Below, in pieces: positions 1 through 8,727 of a stretch of 64,000 nt of DNA. The DNA lies in the NCBI GenBank assembly GCA_966211965.1, contig CBIHON010000010.1:62001-126000 (forward strand). The letters are read 5' to 3'. The stretch's first letter is position 1. Each line of letters begins with the position of its first letter. The notes below the pieces were generated by a model. The model saw only the letters and a list, made by a program, of their open reading frames with translations, was not told the DNA's origin and ran no database searches. The translations under genes were made by a program, and so were the position numbers. Origin of the DNA: CBIHON01 sp966211965 (GTDB lineage: Bacteria; Pseudomonadota; Gammaproteobacteria; Burkholderiales; Burkholderiaceae_D).

Positions 1-54
1 GTGAGGTTTATTTGTAGTAAAATTTCATTTGACGACTTCAGCCAGGAATTGATC

Positions 55-1968
55 ATGACCCTTCACGCAGCTATTTCCGCCGTTACTGCCCGTATTATCA
101 AGCGTAGCGCGCCTTATCGCAGCGCTTATCTGCATCGGCTCGAATCTGCCCGCCGCCAAGGCGTGCAGCGCGGCACTTTGTCCTGTACCAACCTGGCGCA
201 TGGCTTTGCCGCTTTTCCGGCCAACGACAAGCTGGTTTTGAAGCAACAAAAAAATCCTTCGGTCGCCATCGTCTCATCCTACAACGACATGCTGTCGGCC
301 CATCAACCGTTCGAACGTTTTCCCAAAATTATCAAAGATGCCGTGCGCAGCGCCGGCGGTGTCGCGCAATTCGCCGGCGGCACGCCTGCCATGTGCGACG
401 GCGTCACGCAAGGCCAGCCCGGCATGGAATTGTCGCTGTTCTCGCGCGATGCGATTGCCATGTCGACCGCAGTTGCCTTGTCGCACAATATGTTCGATGC
501 AGCGGTGTATCTGGGGGTGTGCGACAAGATTGTTCCGGGACTCTTGATCGGCGCACTGCATTTTGGACACTTGCCTGCGGTTTTCATTCCCGCCGGGCCG
601 ATGACCAGCGGCATGTCCAATCCCGAGAAAGCCCGCATTCGCCAACTGTATGCGCAAGGCAAGGTCGGACGCGACGCGCTGCTGGAAGCCGAAGCGCAGT
701 CGTATCACGGCGCCGGCACTTGCACCTTCTACGGCACCGCCAACAGCAACCAGATGCTGATGGAGGTGATGGGCCTGCATCTGCCGGGCGCGGCCTTCAT
801 CACGCCTAACACGCCATTACGCGACGCGCTCACCGCGGCCGCCGCGCGCCGCGCCGTTGCGATCAGCGCGCAAGGTCAGTCTTACATCCCAGTCGGCCGT
901 CTGGTCGACGAAAAAGCGATGGTCAATGCGATCGTCGCGCTGCTCGCTACCGGCGGTTCCACCAATCACACGCTGCATTTGGTGGCAATCGCCAAAGCGG
1001 CCGGGATCGTGATCGACTGGGATGATTTCAGTGCCTTGTCAGCCGCGGTGCCGATGTTGACGCGCATCTACCCGAATGGTGAAGCCGACGTGAACCATTT
1101 CCATGCTGCCGGCGGCACCGGCTTCGTGATCCGCGAATTGCTGGATGCCGGTCTGCTCCATGAGGACGTGCAAACCGTCATGGGTCAAGGCTTGCGCGCA
1201 TATTGCGCCGAGCCCTTCCTGGACGGGCAGAATGGCGTGCGCTGGCAGTCGGCCGTGCCGGTCAGCGGCGACGAAAACGTGGTGCGCCCGGTCGCTGCGC
1301 CGTTCTCGGCGGACGGCGGCATGAAGCTGGTATCGGGTAACCTGGGACGTGCCGTGGTCAAGGTTTCGGCAGTCAAATTGCAGCACCGCGTGGTGGAAGC
1401 GCCGGCGATCGTGTTCGATTCGCAGGAAGCCTTCATGCATGCGTACAAGGAAGGGCAACTGGACCGCGATTTCGTTGCGGTGGTGCGCTTCCAGGGGCCG
1501 CGCGCCAACGGTATGCCGGAGTTGCATTCGCTGACGCCGGCGCTGGCCAATTTGCAGGATGCCGGGCGGCATGTCGCCCTGGTCACCGATGGCCGCATGT
1601 CGGGTGCCTCGGGGAAGGTGCCGGCCGCGATTCACGTCTCGCCGGAAGTGCTGGCAGGCGGGCCGCTGGGCCGGGTGCGCACCGGCGACCTGATCCGTCT
1701 CGATGCCGAGGCCGGCGTGCTGCAGGCATTGGTCCCGGTAGCCGAATGGGAGGCGCGCGCTACGCCGGTTGCCGATCTGGCGGCTAACCAGGTCGGCATG
1801 GGACGCGAACTGTTTGCTATGTTCCGCAATTCGGTCAGCGCGGCGGAAGAGGGCGCAACCAGCTTCGCCTTGCCGCCGCTGCTGCCGGAAGCACAGGAAG
1901 ATAAATCGGGCGCGGTCGAAGAGGCCGAGGCTTTCAACGATGAAGACAATCTGATCAAACGACCTTAA
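55..1968 (+). CDS. edd: 6-phosphogluconate dehydratase
   Basis: Entner-Doudoroff dehydratase that converts 6-phosphogluconate to 2-keto-3-deoxy-6-phosphogluconate in the cytoplasm; IlvD/Edd family with a [4Fe-4S] cluster. The three expected cluster cysteines are visible in the contexts PAMCDG, GVCDK and GAGTCTFYG. The open frame runs back to base 1 (GTG), but ATG at 55 is preferred because AGGA lies 7 nt upstream and the protein then has the usual family length (637 aa). The eda gene follows after 9 nt, so the two form the conventional edd-eda operon. Family assignment is very secure; whether glk, zwf or pgl lie upstream cannot be seen. Confidence 0.97.
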   Translation: MTLHAAISAVTARIIKRSAPYRSAYLHRLESARRQGVQRGTLSCTNLAHGFAAFPANDKLVLKQQKNPSVAIVSSYNDMLSAHQPFERFPKIIKDAVRSAGGVAQFAGGTPAMCDGVTQGQPGMELSLFSRDAIAMSTAVALSHNMFDAAVYLGVCDKIVPGLLIGALHFGHLPAVFIPAGPMTSGMSNPEKARIRQLYAQGKVGRDALLEAEAQSYHGAGTCTFYGTANSNQMLMEVMGLHLPGAAFITPNTPLRDALTAAAARRAVAISAQGQSYIPVGRLVDEKAMVNAIVALLATGGSTNHTLHLVAIAKAAGIVIDWDDFSALSAAVPMLTRIYPNGEADVNHFHAAGGTGFVIRELLDAGLLHEDVQTVMGQGLRAYCAEPFLDGQNGVRWQSAVPVSGDENVVRPVAAPFSADGGMKLVSGNLGRAVVKVSAVKLQHRVVEAPAIVFDSQEAFMHAYKEGQLDRDFVAVVRFQGPRANGMPELHSLTPALANLQDAGRHVALVTDGRMSGASGKVPAAIHVSPEVLAGGPLGRVRTGDLIRLDAEAGVLQALVPVAEWEARATPVADLAANQVGMGRELFAMFRNSVSAAEEGATSFALPPLLPEAQEDKSGAVEEAEAFNDEDNLIKRP

Positions 1969-1977
1969 GGACTGAAT

Positions 1978-2610
1978 ATGAATCTGCTGGAAATTATGCG
2001 GGCATCGCCGGTGATCCCGGTCATCGCGATTGACGACATCGAGCATGCGGTGCCGCTGGCAAAGGCGCTGGTGGCCGGCGGCATCCGCGTGTTGGAGGTG
2101 ACGCTGCGCACTGCGCACGGCTTGCCCGCAATTCGTGCGATCGCCGAACAGGTGCCCGGCGCGATCGTCGGCGTCGGCACTTTGACCCAGCCGGAAGAGT
2201 TCGCCGCGGCGCGCGATGCCGGCGCGGTGTTCGGCGTCTCGCCGGGCTTGACGCCGGCGTTGATAGCAGCCGCCAAATCCAGCGGCCTGCCCTTGTTGCC
2301 GGGTGTGATGACGCCGTCCGAAGTGATGGCTGCGCGCGAGGCAGGGTTTCGTCAGTTGAAGTTGTTCCCTGCGGTGCCGGCTGGCGGTATCGGCATGCTT
2401 AATGCGATCGCCGGGCCTTTGTCCGATATCGTGTTCTGTCCGACCGGGGGCATTTCGATCGAAACGGCGCCGCAATTCCTGGCCTGCAAAAACGTCGCCT
2501 GCGTCGGCGGTTCATGGCTGACGCCGAAGGATGCGATGCAAGCCAGGAACTGGGCGGCAATCGAAGCCTTGTCAAGCGCTGCCGCCCGCTTGCGTATGCC
2601 TGCTGCTTGA
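1978..2610 (+). CDS. eda: KDPG aldolase (2-keto-3-deoxy-6-phosphogluconate aldolase)
   Basis: Second Entner-Doudoroff enzyme; it splits KDPG into pyruvate and glyceraldehyde-3-phosphate. It is a 210-aa class I aldolase with a TIM barrel. The Schiff-base lysine sits in LKLFPA, the general-base glutamate in VLEVTLRT, and the phosphate-binding GGI segment follows. The start ATG is 9 nt after the edd stop, with AAGGA upstream. Full length, and co-transcribed with edd. Immediately downstream is a convergent gene on the other strand. Confidence 0.97.
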   Translation: MNLLEIMRASPVIPVIAIDDIEHAVPLAKALVAGGIRVLEVTLRTAHGLPAIRAIAEQVPGAIVGVGTLTQPEEFAAARDAGAVFGVSPGLTPALIAAAKSSGLPLLPGVMTPSEVMAAREAGFRQLKLFPAVPAGGIGMLNAIAGPLSDIVFCPTGGISIETAPQFLACKNVACVGGSWLTPKDAMQARNWAAIEALSSAAARLRMPAA

Positions 2611-2613
2611 GTT

Positions 2614-2647
2614 GAAAAAAATACGGCGAAGCCGCCGAGCCTCGCCG
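2614..2647 (-). terminator. Probable intrinsic terminator of the Gly-rich protein gene
   Basis: On the minus strand, just past the stop of the Gly-rich gene, a short GC-rich stem (arms 2624-2629 and 2642-2647) is followed by a run of seven T (2614-2620 read on the minus strand). It lies in the 42-base gap between the convergent eda and Gly-rich genes. The stem is short, so strength is uncertain. Confidence 0.5.
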
Positions 2648-2652
2648 CGACT

Positions 2653-3996
2653 TCAATTCACAAAAATCGGCAGGGAACTGCCCGGCGTTCCATTCATGCC
2701 GCCGGCTGCGCCGCTTCCGCCCGCGCCGCCATGGTTGTTGGCGATGGTATTGCCGACGTGGGTGTAAGCGCTCGATACGCGGTAATGCAAGCCTGCGCCC
2801 GGTCCGCCATTGCCGCCATTGCCGCCCATCGCGGTGCCGGTGTTGCCGACGCCGCCGCTGCCGCCGTCGCCGCCCCTGCCGCCGTTGAGGGTGTTCAGGA
2901 TATTGCCCTGGTTGCTGATGCCTTGCACGTTATCGAAGCGCAGCCCGCTTGCCTCGCCTCCGGAACTTCCATTGCCGCCCTTGCCGCCGGCGCCGCTTGA
3001 GTTGAACGCACCGGCGCCTCCCTTGCCGCCGTTGGCTCCCGTGAGATTTTGTACCGAATTGTTCTGATTCGTGACGTTGGTGGTATCGGTGATCCAGAAG
3101 CCGACTGCCATGCCCCCATAACCGCCGCCGAGACCGTTGCCGCCCGCACCGCTCCCGCCGCCTCCAGTGCCGCCGACGCCGCCATACAAATTCAAGACGG
3201 TATTGCCGGTTGCGCTCAGACCCGGCGCATTGTCGCTATAGACACCGGCCGCCATGCCGCCGCTTCCCCCTTCGCCGCCGGCTGCTCCATTCCCGCCCGG
3301 CGCGGCGAAAAACTGCTCGAAGCGATTGCCGCTTATTTTCAGGTTGGGGGTCTGGAGAATCATGCCGAACGGGTTGTACAAGCCGATCGCCGACCCGCCG
3401 GCGCCCCCGTTTTGAACCGAACTATTGCCCGCTGCCGCGGCTGCCCCGTACAAGCCGTAGATGCGATTCTGGTTGACCGTGAAATCGCTGCCGGCGCGCA
3501 GCAGTATGCCGAAGGCTGAGCCGGCGGAACTGCCTGCCGTGCTCGCCGGCTGTCCAGAGATATTGGACAGGGTATTGCCGCTGAGCGTGACCTGATTGCT
3601 AGCGATGACGTGGACGCCGATGCCGTCTATGGTCCCGAACCCGCCATTGCCGCGAATGGCCGAGATGTTTGAATTGAGCAGCTTGCCGTGTTTCAGGTTG
3701 CTGAAAGTTATACCGATTGCCGCATTGGTGCAGCCGATATTGCGCAACTCGAAGTGGCGCGTGGTGTTATTCACCTGGATGCAGTAATTTCCGGCGCCGT
3801 TGATGCTCAGGTCCGGAATGATATAGGGATCGGCCGCGGTGCCGCTTGCCGAGGGATTGCTAACACCGTTAACTGCGGTGAACTGGGTATCGCTGTTGAT
3901 CACAATCGGCGCGTGGGGTACTGCGAACGCAACGGAGCCGGCGAGGGAAAACACCAGTCCTCCTGCTGCGCGCATTGCGTGATTTTGAATGCTCAT
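2653..3996 (-). CDS. Exported Gly-rich right-handed beta-helix protein
   Basis: No specific family recognised. The 447-aa product starts with an apparent Sec signal peptide (hydrophobic AGGLVFSLAGSVAFA, probable cleavage before VPHAP). The mature part looks like a right-handed parallel beta-helix: repeated coils carry the motif GN-x-(hydrophobic)3, as in GNTLSN, NRIYGL, NRFEQF, GNTVLN, NSVQNL, GNILNT and GNTIAN. From the second coil on, nearly every coil is followed by a Gly/Ala/Ser-rich loop of 15-30 residues (GGxGGxGG style, like PE_PGRS proteins). There is no visible membrane anchor, LPxTG, autotransporter barrel or type I secretion signal. The start at 3996 is chosen because AAGGAG lies 7 nt upstream; an adjacent ATG at 3999 is only 4 nt from it. 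Probably a surface, matrix or carbohydrate-related protein; function unknown. Confidence 0.75.
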   Translation of the reverse strand: MSIQNHAMRAAGGLVFSLAGSVAFAVPHAPIVINSDTQFTAVNGVSNPSASGTAADPYIIPDLSINGAGNYCIQVNNTTRHFELRNIGCTNAAIGITFSNLKHGKLLNSNISAIRGNGGFGTIDGIGVHVIASNQVTLSGNTLSNISGQPASTAGSSAGSAFGILLRAGSDFTVNQNRIYGLYGAAAAAGNSSVQNGGAGGSAIGLYNPFGMILQTPNLKISGNRFEQFFAAPGGNGAAGGEGGSGGMAAGVYSDNAPGLSATGNTVLNLYGGVGGTGGGGSGAGGNGLGGGYGGMAVGFWITDTTNVTNQNNSVQNLTGANGGKGGAGAFNSSGAGGKGGNGSSGGEASGLRFDNVQGISNQGNILNTLNGGRGGDGGSGGVGNTGTAMGGNGGNGGPGAGLHYRVSSAYTHVGNTIANNHGGAGGSGAAGGMNGTPGSSLPIFVN

Positions 3997-4229
3997 CATT
4001 AATCTCCTTCCGTCTTTCTGCACACGTTCAGGGTCTGGCATGCAGCTGAATTCGACCGATGCCATAACTGGAAATTCGATCAAAGGGCAGGGCGGCCAAT
4101 GTTTATTTACTGTAGAGAGCGAGGGATCTTTTTGAGGACCTGAACAGGTCCCGAGAGGAGAGAAGGAAGAGGCGGGAGTGACGCGCAACGTGTCCTCCCG
4201 GGCAGGCCTGCGCCGATCCTGATGAAAAA

Positions 4230-5219
4230 TCAAGGTGCGCTATTCAGGTTGTCGCCGTATACGACGACACAATTGCGTCCGGAGTGCTTGGCCCGGTACA
4301 GTGCGCGGTCCGCTGCGCCGATCAGGTGGGGGATGGCGGTATGGCTTTGCGGTATCTGCGTGATCACGCCAAGACTGATCGTCACATGCGGGGCAGCATT
4401 CGAATACGCATGTTCAAGCGCGAGTGCCTCGACCTCCTCACGCATGCCTTCCGCGAGTTGCGCGGCGCCCTCGACATTCGTGTCAGGCAGCACGGCCATG
4501 AACTCTTCTCCGCCGTAGCGCGCCAGCAGATCGCAAGGGCGTCCGATCCGTCGCGACAAGGCTGCGGCGATCAGGATCAGGCATTCGTCGCCGCGTTGAT
4601 GGCCGTAGTTATCGTTGTAATTCTTGAAGTAATCGACGTCGATCATGATCAGGGAAAGCGGTGAGCCGAGACGCTTGGCGCGCCGGAACTCGTCTTCCAT
4701 GTGAGCGTCGAAACGGCGCCGGTTGGGGATGCCTGTCAATCCGTCGGAAAAGGTCTGGGTCTGCAGTTCGAGCGCCTGCTCGCGCAGCTTTTTGTCGCGC
4801 GCCACCGCCATGCTGACATCGGTGATCTGGATCAGGCAGTGGCGCTGCAGTGCCGTGACTTCGATCGGCATGACTTGCACCACTTGCTGGATGCGGAGGT
4901 TATTGGCTGCGTCCGCTGCAGTCGCATAGAGCGGGAAGGGGGCCTTGTTCAGCGTCTGCGAAATCAGGGAAGCAAAATTGTCGGCTAACGCAGTCTTGAT
5001 TGCCAGATGGGTCCGGCCGTTCGCCATCTCGGGAAAGATGTCGATGAAGTTCCTGCCGATCATCGCCTCGGCAGCAAATCGAGAATGCTGTTCCATCCAT
5101 TGGTTGCACAACACCACGTTCTGCGCTGAATCGAGCACGACCACGCCTATCTTCACGGCTTTCAGGACGCTGGTCAGCAGGTGAAGCTGGATATCCGGAT
5201 TGCTGTTGGTAGAAATCAA
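4230..5219 (-). CDS. PAS-GGDEF diguanylate cyclase
   Basis: Makes cyclic-di-GMP from two GTP. Residues about 15-110 look like a PAS domain and residues about 158-325 are a GGDEF domain with an intact active site GGEEF at 236-240. The product-inhibition I-site RxxD (RPCD, 227-230) sits exactly five residues before it. No transmembrane segment, so it is cytoplasmic. Its start overlaps the stop of the upstream CheC-like gene by 4 bases, and the order is CheY-like receiver, CheC phosphatase, cyclase. This implies the cyclase is wired to a phosphorylation switch, although it has no receiver domain of its own. There is no partner EAL domain. Confidence 0.93.
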   Translation of the reverse strand: MISTNSNPDIQLHLLTSVLKAVKIGVVVLDSAQNVVLCNQWMEQHSRFAAEAMIGRNFIDIFPEMANGRTHLAIKTALADNFASLISQTLNKAPFPLYATAADAANNLRIQQVVQVMPIEVTALQRHCLIQITDVSMAVARDKKLREQALELQTQTFSDGLTGIPNRRRFDAHMEDEFRRAKRLGSPLSLIMIDVDYFKNYNDNYGHQRGDECLILIAAALSRRIGRPCDLLARYGGEEFMAVLPDTNVEGAAQLAEGMREEVEALALEHAYSNAAPHVTISLGVITQIPQSHTAIPHLIGAADRALYRAKHSGRNCVVVYGDNLNSAP

Positions 5220-5830
5220 CGTGCCAGCCTGTGCAGGTAGTCGTCAATGTAATGCCGCAAATCCTGCAGGGCAGACATGTCCAACAAAAATGCGACATAG
5301 CCGTTAATCCGATGCTTTTCAATATTGAAGTCGATTTTCAAGGTCAGCACCACCCCGTTCCATTGGCCTGATGAGATGCCGAGTATTTCGTCGCCGGTGC
5401 CCACTTGGTATTTGGGCAGCGAGCCGAGCAATTCCTTTCCCGAGATATTGGCCAGGGTGCTCATGCAGGAATTCAGGATAATGTTGCCGATTTCGCTCAT
5501 CGCCTCCTGTTCCATCTCGGTCAGTTCCTCCATCGACAGCGTCTGGCCGACCATCAGGCGCACGATTTCCAGGCTTTTTTCTTCGGGGAACATGAGGATC
5601 GCTTCGGTGCGGAAAGCGCCTTCGTAGAATTGCGTCACCGCGCAAATGCGGCCGCCTTGGCCGGCGCCCAAGGCTCTGGCCGCTGCGGCGCGGGTCTGGA
5701 AGGTGATCGACGGCACAGACATGAGCACTTCTTCGTTGACGATCCGGCCCATCGACGCAGCCGCCTGACCGACTCCCATGTTGAAAATTTCCAACAGGGC
5801 GTCATGCTGGAGTTCGGTGAGGTGGAACAT
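5216..5830 (-). CDS. CheC-type chemotaxis phosphatase
   Basis: A 204-aa CheC/CheX/FliY-fold protein expected to dephosphorylate a CheY-type receiver. Both pseudo-symmetric active sites are intact: D10-x3-E14-x2-N17 with P40, and E109-x3-E113-x2-N116 with P139; in each the proline follows the Asn after exactly 22 residues, as in the family signature. The start at 5830 lies just past the stop of the receiver gene (5833), and the 3' end overlaps the cyclase start. Many proteobacterial CheC-like proteins occur outside flagellar clusters, next to response regulators. The target is probably the neighbouring receiver. No CheD is nearby. Confidence 0.9.
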   Translation of the reverse strand: MFHLTELQHDALLEIFNMGVGQAAASMGRIVNEEVLMSVPSITFQTRAAAARALGAGQGGRICAVTQFYEGAFRTEAILMFPEEKSLEIVRLMVGQTLSMEELTEMEQEAMSEIGNIILNSCMSTLANISGKELLGSLPKYQVGTGDEILGISSGQWNGVVLTLKIDFNIEKHRINGYVAFLLDMSALQDLRHYIDDYLHRLAR

Positions 5831-5832
5831 CG

Positions 5833-6207
5833 CTAATTTTCCAGAACGGCGAGGATCTGGTTGATGCAGGCTTCGGTGATCGGCTTTTCCGCAAAGCCGA
5901 CGCCGAGCGCATTTGCCTTGTTGCGCGTGGCCTCCTGCACGTTGGCGGTCAGCAGCGAGATACGCACCGAGGGACATTTTTCGCGCAATTTCTCGACCGC
6001 GGCGAAACCTCCCATGCCCGGCATATTGATATCCAACAGGATTAGGTCGGGGCTGATGCTGCCGAGCTTCATCAGCGCTTCTTCGCCGCTGCCGGCTTCT
6101 TCGATGAGCCAATCCGGATGCATGCCCAGGATGAATTGGCGCGACAGCATTCGCGATACCCGGCTGTCATCCACGATGAGGATGCTTGTCGTTTTTTTAT
6201 CGCCCAT
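5833..6207 (-). CDS. Single-domain CheY-like response regulator
   Basis: A 124-aa stand-alone receiver domain. Visible are the acidic pocket (IVDD, residues 11-14), the phosphoacceptor D59 in LLLDIN, the switch T87 and the conserved K108 in EKPI. No output domain. It has a strong ribosome site (GGGGGAAG) 4 nt before ATG. First gene of a three-gene operon with CheC and a GGDEF protein, so it probably passes or receives phosphoryl groups that the CheC protein removes. No cognate kinase is adjacent; a hybrid kinase or the CheA-like kinase elsewhere in the window are possible partners (inference). Confidence 0.92.
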   Translation of the reverse strand: MGDKKTTSILIVDDSRVSRMLSRQFILGMHPDWLIEEAGSGEEALMKLGSISPDLILLDINMPGMGGFAAVEKLREKCPSVRISLLTANVQEATRNKANALGVGFAEKPITEACINQILAVLEN

Positions 6208-6322
6208 TTGTCTTCCCCCGGTGAATTTTTCTCCATGTCTACTCTACTCGCGAAATTGTCGGATTGCAGCCCCTTGGCGGAAAATTCTTCTGCCTCCGGC
6301 GCCGCCCGCTACTGGGATGGTT

Positions 6323-7264
6323 CTAATAACCGCGGATGCGGTCAACCGTGCCGGCCACCGCCTCGCCTTTTTCCAGGGCGACGATCTTTGCCGCGATTTG
6401 CCGGATGCTCTCGCTGCGCGCCGTCAAGGCCGAGATATGGGGCGTGATGGCGATCCTGGGTTCACGCCAGAACGGATGCCCGGGCGGCAAAGGTTCGTTG
6501 CGGAATACATCCAGGGTCGCGCCTCCGAGCTGCCCTTCGGCCAGCGCCGCCAGTAGGTCCGCCTCGACCAAGTGCGCCCCGCGCGCGACGTTGATCAAGT
6601 GCGCGCCCGGCGCCAGCCTGGCGAACAGCGCACGATCGAGGATGTTTTCGGTGGCCGCCGTCAAGGGCAGCATGTTGACCAGCACTTGCAATCCATCGAG
6701 GAAGTCCGGCAGCGCGGCCTTGCCATGCAGGCAGCGCACGCCCTCCAGTTGCTTCTCGCTGCGACCCCAGCCGCGCACCGAAAAGCCCATTGCCGCCAGA
6801 TCGCGCGCCACTTGCGAGCCGAGCGCGCCGATGCCCATCACACCGATTGCATAGTCAGCCTGTGTCCGGGGCGGCAGGGGTTCCCAAATACCTGCCTGCT
6901 GCCGCCGCGCATAGTCGTCCAGGCGCCGGAAATGCCGCAGCACCGCATGGCTGACATATTGGCTCATCTGTGCAGCCATGCCGGCATCGTCGAGTTTGAT
7001 CAAGGGCACGTGCGCCGGCAGCAGGCCCGGATGTTCGCGCAGGAAATCCAGCAGCACGTCGACGCCGGCGCCGAGATTGAACACCGCCTTGAGGCCGGCA
7101 CGCTGCCGCAGCAATTCGATCGGCGGTTTCCAGACCAAGGCGTAATCGGCCGGCGCTTCGTCGCCGGGTTGCCAGGTTCTCGGCTTTGCCTGGGGCAGGC
7201 GACCGGCCAGTTCGGTCAGCCACGGCGTGGCATCGTCGCCGGCTTTGTAAAAAAGAATATCCAT
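6323..7264 (-). CDS. ghrA: Glyoxylate/hydroxypyruvate reductase A
   Basis: D-2-hydroxyacid dehydrogenase family member of the GhrA type, expected to reduce glyoxylate and hydroxypyruvate with NADPH. The Rossmann motif GIGALGSQVA, the substrate-binding NLGAGVD segment and the catalytic His in ITPHISALT are visible; length (313 aa) fits. Two starts are possible: ATG 7264, chosen here, and GTG 7273, which overlaps the upstream stop codon as GTGA and would add three residues. It is co-transcribed with a VOC protein and faces a divergent LysR gene. Confidence 0.92.
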   Translation of the reverse strand: MDILFYKAGDDATPWLTELAGRLPQAKPRTWQPGDEAPADYALVWKPPIELLRQRAGLKAVFNLGAGVDVLLDFLREHPGLLPAHVPLIKLDDAGMAAQMSQYVSHAVLRHFRRLDDYARRQQAGIWEPLPPRTQADYAIGVMGIGALGSQVARDLAAMGFSVRGWGRSEKQLEGVRCLHGKAALPDFLDGLQVLVNMLPLTAATENILDRALFARLAPGAHLINVARGAHLVEADLLAALAEGQLGGATLDVFRNEPLPPGHPFWREPRIAITPHISALTARSESIRQIAAKIVALEKGEAVAGTVDRIRGY

Positions 7265-7269
7265 CGCGC

Positions 7270-7686
7270 TCACTTGGCAAACAATTGGTCCATGTCGGCA
7301 AAGCCTTTGATCTCCAGTGCGTTGCCGCTGGGATCGTGGAAGAACATGGTGGCCTGTTCTCCTACTTGCCCTTTGAAACGGATGTACGGCTCGATCACGA
7401 ACCGGATACCGGCTTTGGTCAAACGGTCAGCCAGAGTCTGCCATTCAGCCATCGGCAACACCACGCCGAAATGGGGAACCGGCACGTGCTTGCCGTCGAC
7501 CTCATTGCTGCTGGATGGCCTTGCCGGCGCCAGATGCGCGACGATCTGATGGCCGAAAAAATCATAATCGATCCATTCATCGGAACTGCGGCCTTCGGCG
7601 CAACCCAGTACATCGCCGTAAAAGGCGCGGGCGGCTGCGAGGTCCTGGACCGGGAAGGCAAGGTGGAAGGGGTAGAGCGTGGTCAT
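7270..7686 (-). CDS. VOC-family (glyoxalase/dioxygenase-like) protein
   Basis: A 138-aa single-module vicinal-oxygen-chelate protein. Metal ligands are expected at His in PFHLAFPV, His in PHFGVVLP and Glu in NALEIKGF, so a metal site is plausible; the actual substrate cannot be read from sequence. Many close relatives are annotated only as glyoxalase/bleomycin-resistance-like. It overlaps or abuts ghrA and is probably expressed with it; the pairing suggests handling of small alpha-keto or dicarbonyl compounds, which is inference. Confidence 0.85.
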   Translation of the reverse strand: MTTLYPFHLAFPVQDLAAARAFYGDVLGCAEGRSSDEWIDYDFFGHQIVAHLAPARPSSSNEVDGKHVPVPHFGVVLPMAEWQTLADRLTKAGIRFVIEPYIRFKGQVGEQATMFFHDPSGNALEIKGFADMDQLFAK

Positions 7687-7788
7687 GGCGAATTCCTTTC
7701 AATAATAGGCAAAACAGGCAAGTCATTGTAGTATCAATATAATTGATTTAAAAATGACTTATTTTTGTGTTTAATATCAAAATATTTT

Positions 7789-8682
7789 ATGTTTAAGGCA
7801 TTGCAAACCTTTGTCGCGGTAAACCGGGACGGCACCTTTTCCCGGGCCGGCGCGCGCATCGGCCTGACCCAGTCGGCCATCAGCGCCCAGATCAAAAAGC
7901 TGGAAGAACAGCTGGAGGCCGAGCTGTTCGTGCGCGGCCAGCGCCATGCCGCCTTGACCGATGCAGGCAGGCGCCTGTTGCCGCTGGCGGAGCAGATACT
8001 CGAGCTGATGGCTGCATTGCCGCGCCGGGTCAAGCAAGACACGCCCGGCGGACGGCTGCGCATCGGCGCCATCGCCAGCGTGCAGACCGGACTGCTGCCC
8101 GAGGCGCTGGCGCAATACAAGGCACAGTTCCCGGCAACGGAACTGCACATATTGCCAGGGGTGTCGGCGCAATTGCTGGACTGGGTCGACAGCGACAAAA
8201 TCGACCTGGCCTTGCTGATTCGCCCGCCGTTCTCCTTGCCGCGCGAATTGCATTGGGAAACCCTATGGCGTGAGCCCTTTGTGCTGATCGCGCCTGCATC
8301 AAGCGAGGGCGGCAGCGTGCGCGAACTGTTGGCCAGCCAGGTCTTTATTCGCTATGACCGCAGCTCTCATGGCGGAAGACTGGTCCAGGCCTTCCTGACG
8401 CGGCAGCGGATCGCAGTAAACGACGGCATTGAACTCGACGACCTGGAAGCGATCGCTTGCATGGTGGAACGCGGTCTCGGCGTCGCGCTGATACCGCTTG
8501 CGTCGACCTTGCGTCTTGATGGGCGGCCGTTGCGCCGCCTGGCCCTGGGAAACGACACCTTCTATCGCGAGATCGGCATGGTGAGCAGCCGTCAGCGGGA
8601 TGCCGATGGAATCTGTGGCGGCTTCATCGAATTGTTGCAGCGTCTTGTGGCCAAGGACAGCAATTTCCTTTTTGCACACTGA
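7789..8682 (+). CDS. LysR-family transcriptional regulator
   Basis: LysR-type regulator of 297 aa. The N-terminal winged helix-turn-helix (FKALQTFVAVNRDGTF, SRAGARIGLTQSAISAQIK) is followed by a periplasmic-binding-protein-like effector domain from about residue 85. ATG 7789 gives the canonical N-terminus; in-frame codons upstream would add non-homologous residues. It is divergent from the VOC-ghrA operon with an AT-rich 100-base gap, the usual arrangement in which a LysR protein controls its neighbour. The effector is unknown. Confidence 0.93.
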   Translation: MFKALQTFVAVNRDGTFSRAGARIGLTQSAISAQIKKLEEQLEAELFVRGQRHAALTDAGRRLLPLAEQILELMAALPRRVKQDTPGGRLRIGAIASVQTGLLPEALAQYKAQFPATELHILPGVSAQLLDWVDSDKIDLALLIRPPFSLPRELHWETLWREPFVLIAPASSEGGSVRELLASQVFIRYDRSSHGGRLVQAFLTRQRIAVNDGIELDDLEAIACMVERGLGVALIPLASTLRLDGRPLRRLALGNDTFYREIGMVSSRQRDADGICGGFIELLQRLVAKDSNFLFAH

Positions 8683-8727
8683 GCTATCCGCTAAAATACC
8701 CGCATTCCCTCCCTCTCGATTTTCCTC

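Noticed and set aside
1039..2475. Long minus-strand open frame opposite edd and eda
   Set aside because: Composition (Arg/His-rich) and full overlap with two certain genes mark it as the antisense shadow of GC-rich coding sequence.
2731..3185. Collagen-like or PE_PGRS gene on the plus strand opposite the beta-helix gene
   Set aside because: The solenoid pattern, signal peptide and Shine-Dalgarno are on the minus strand only.
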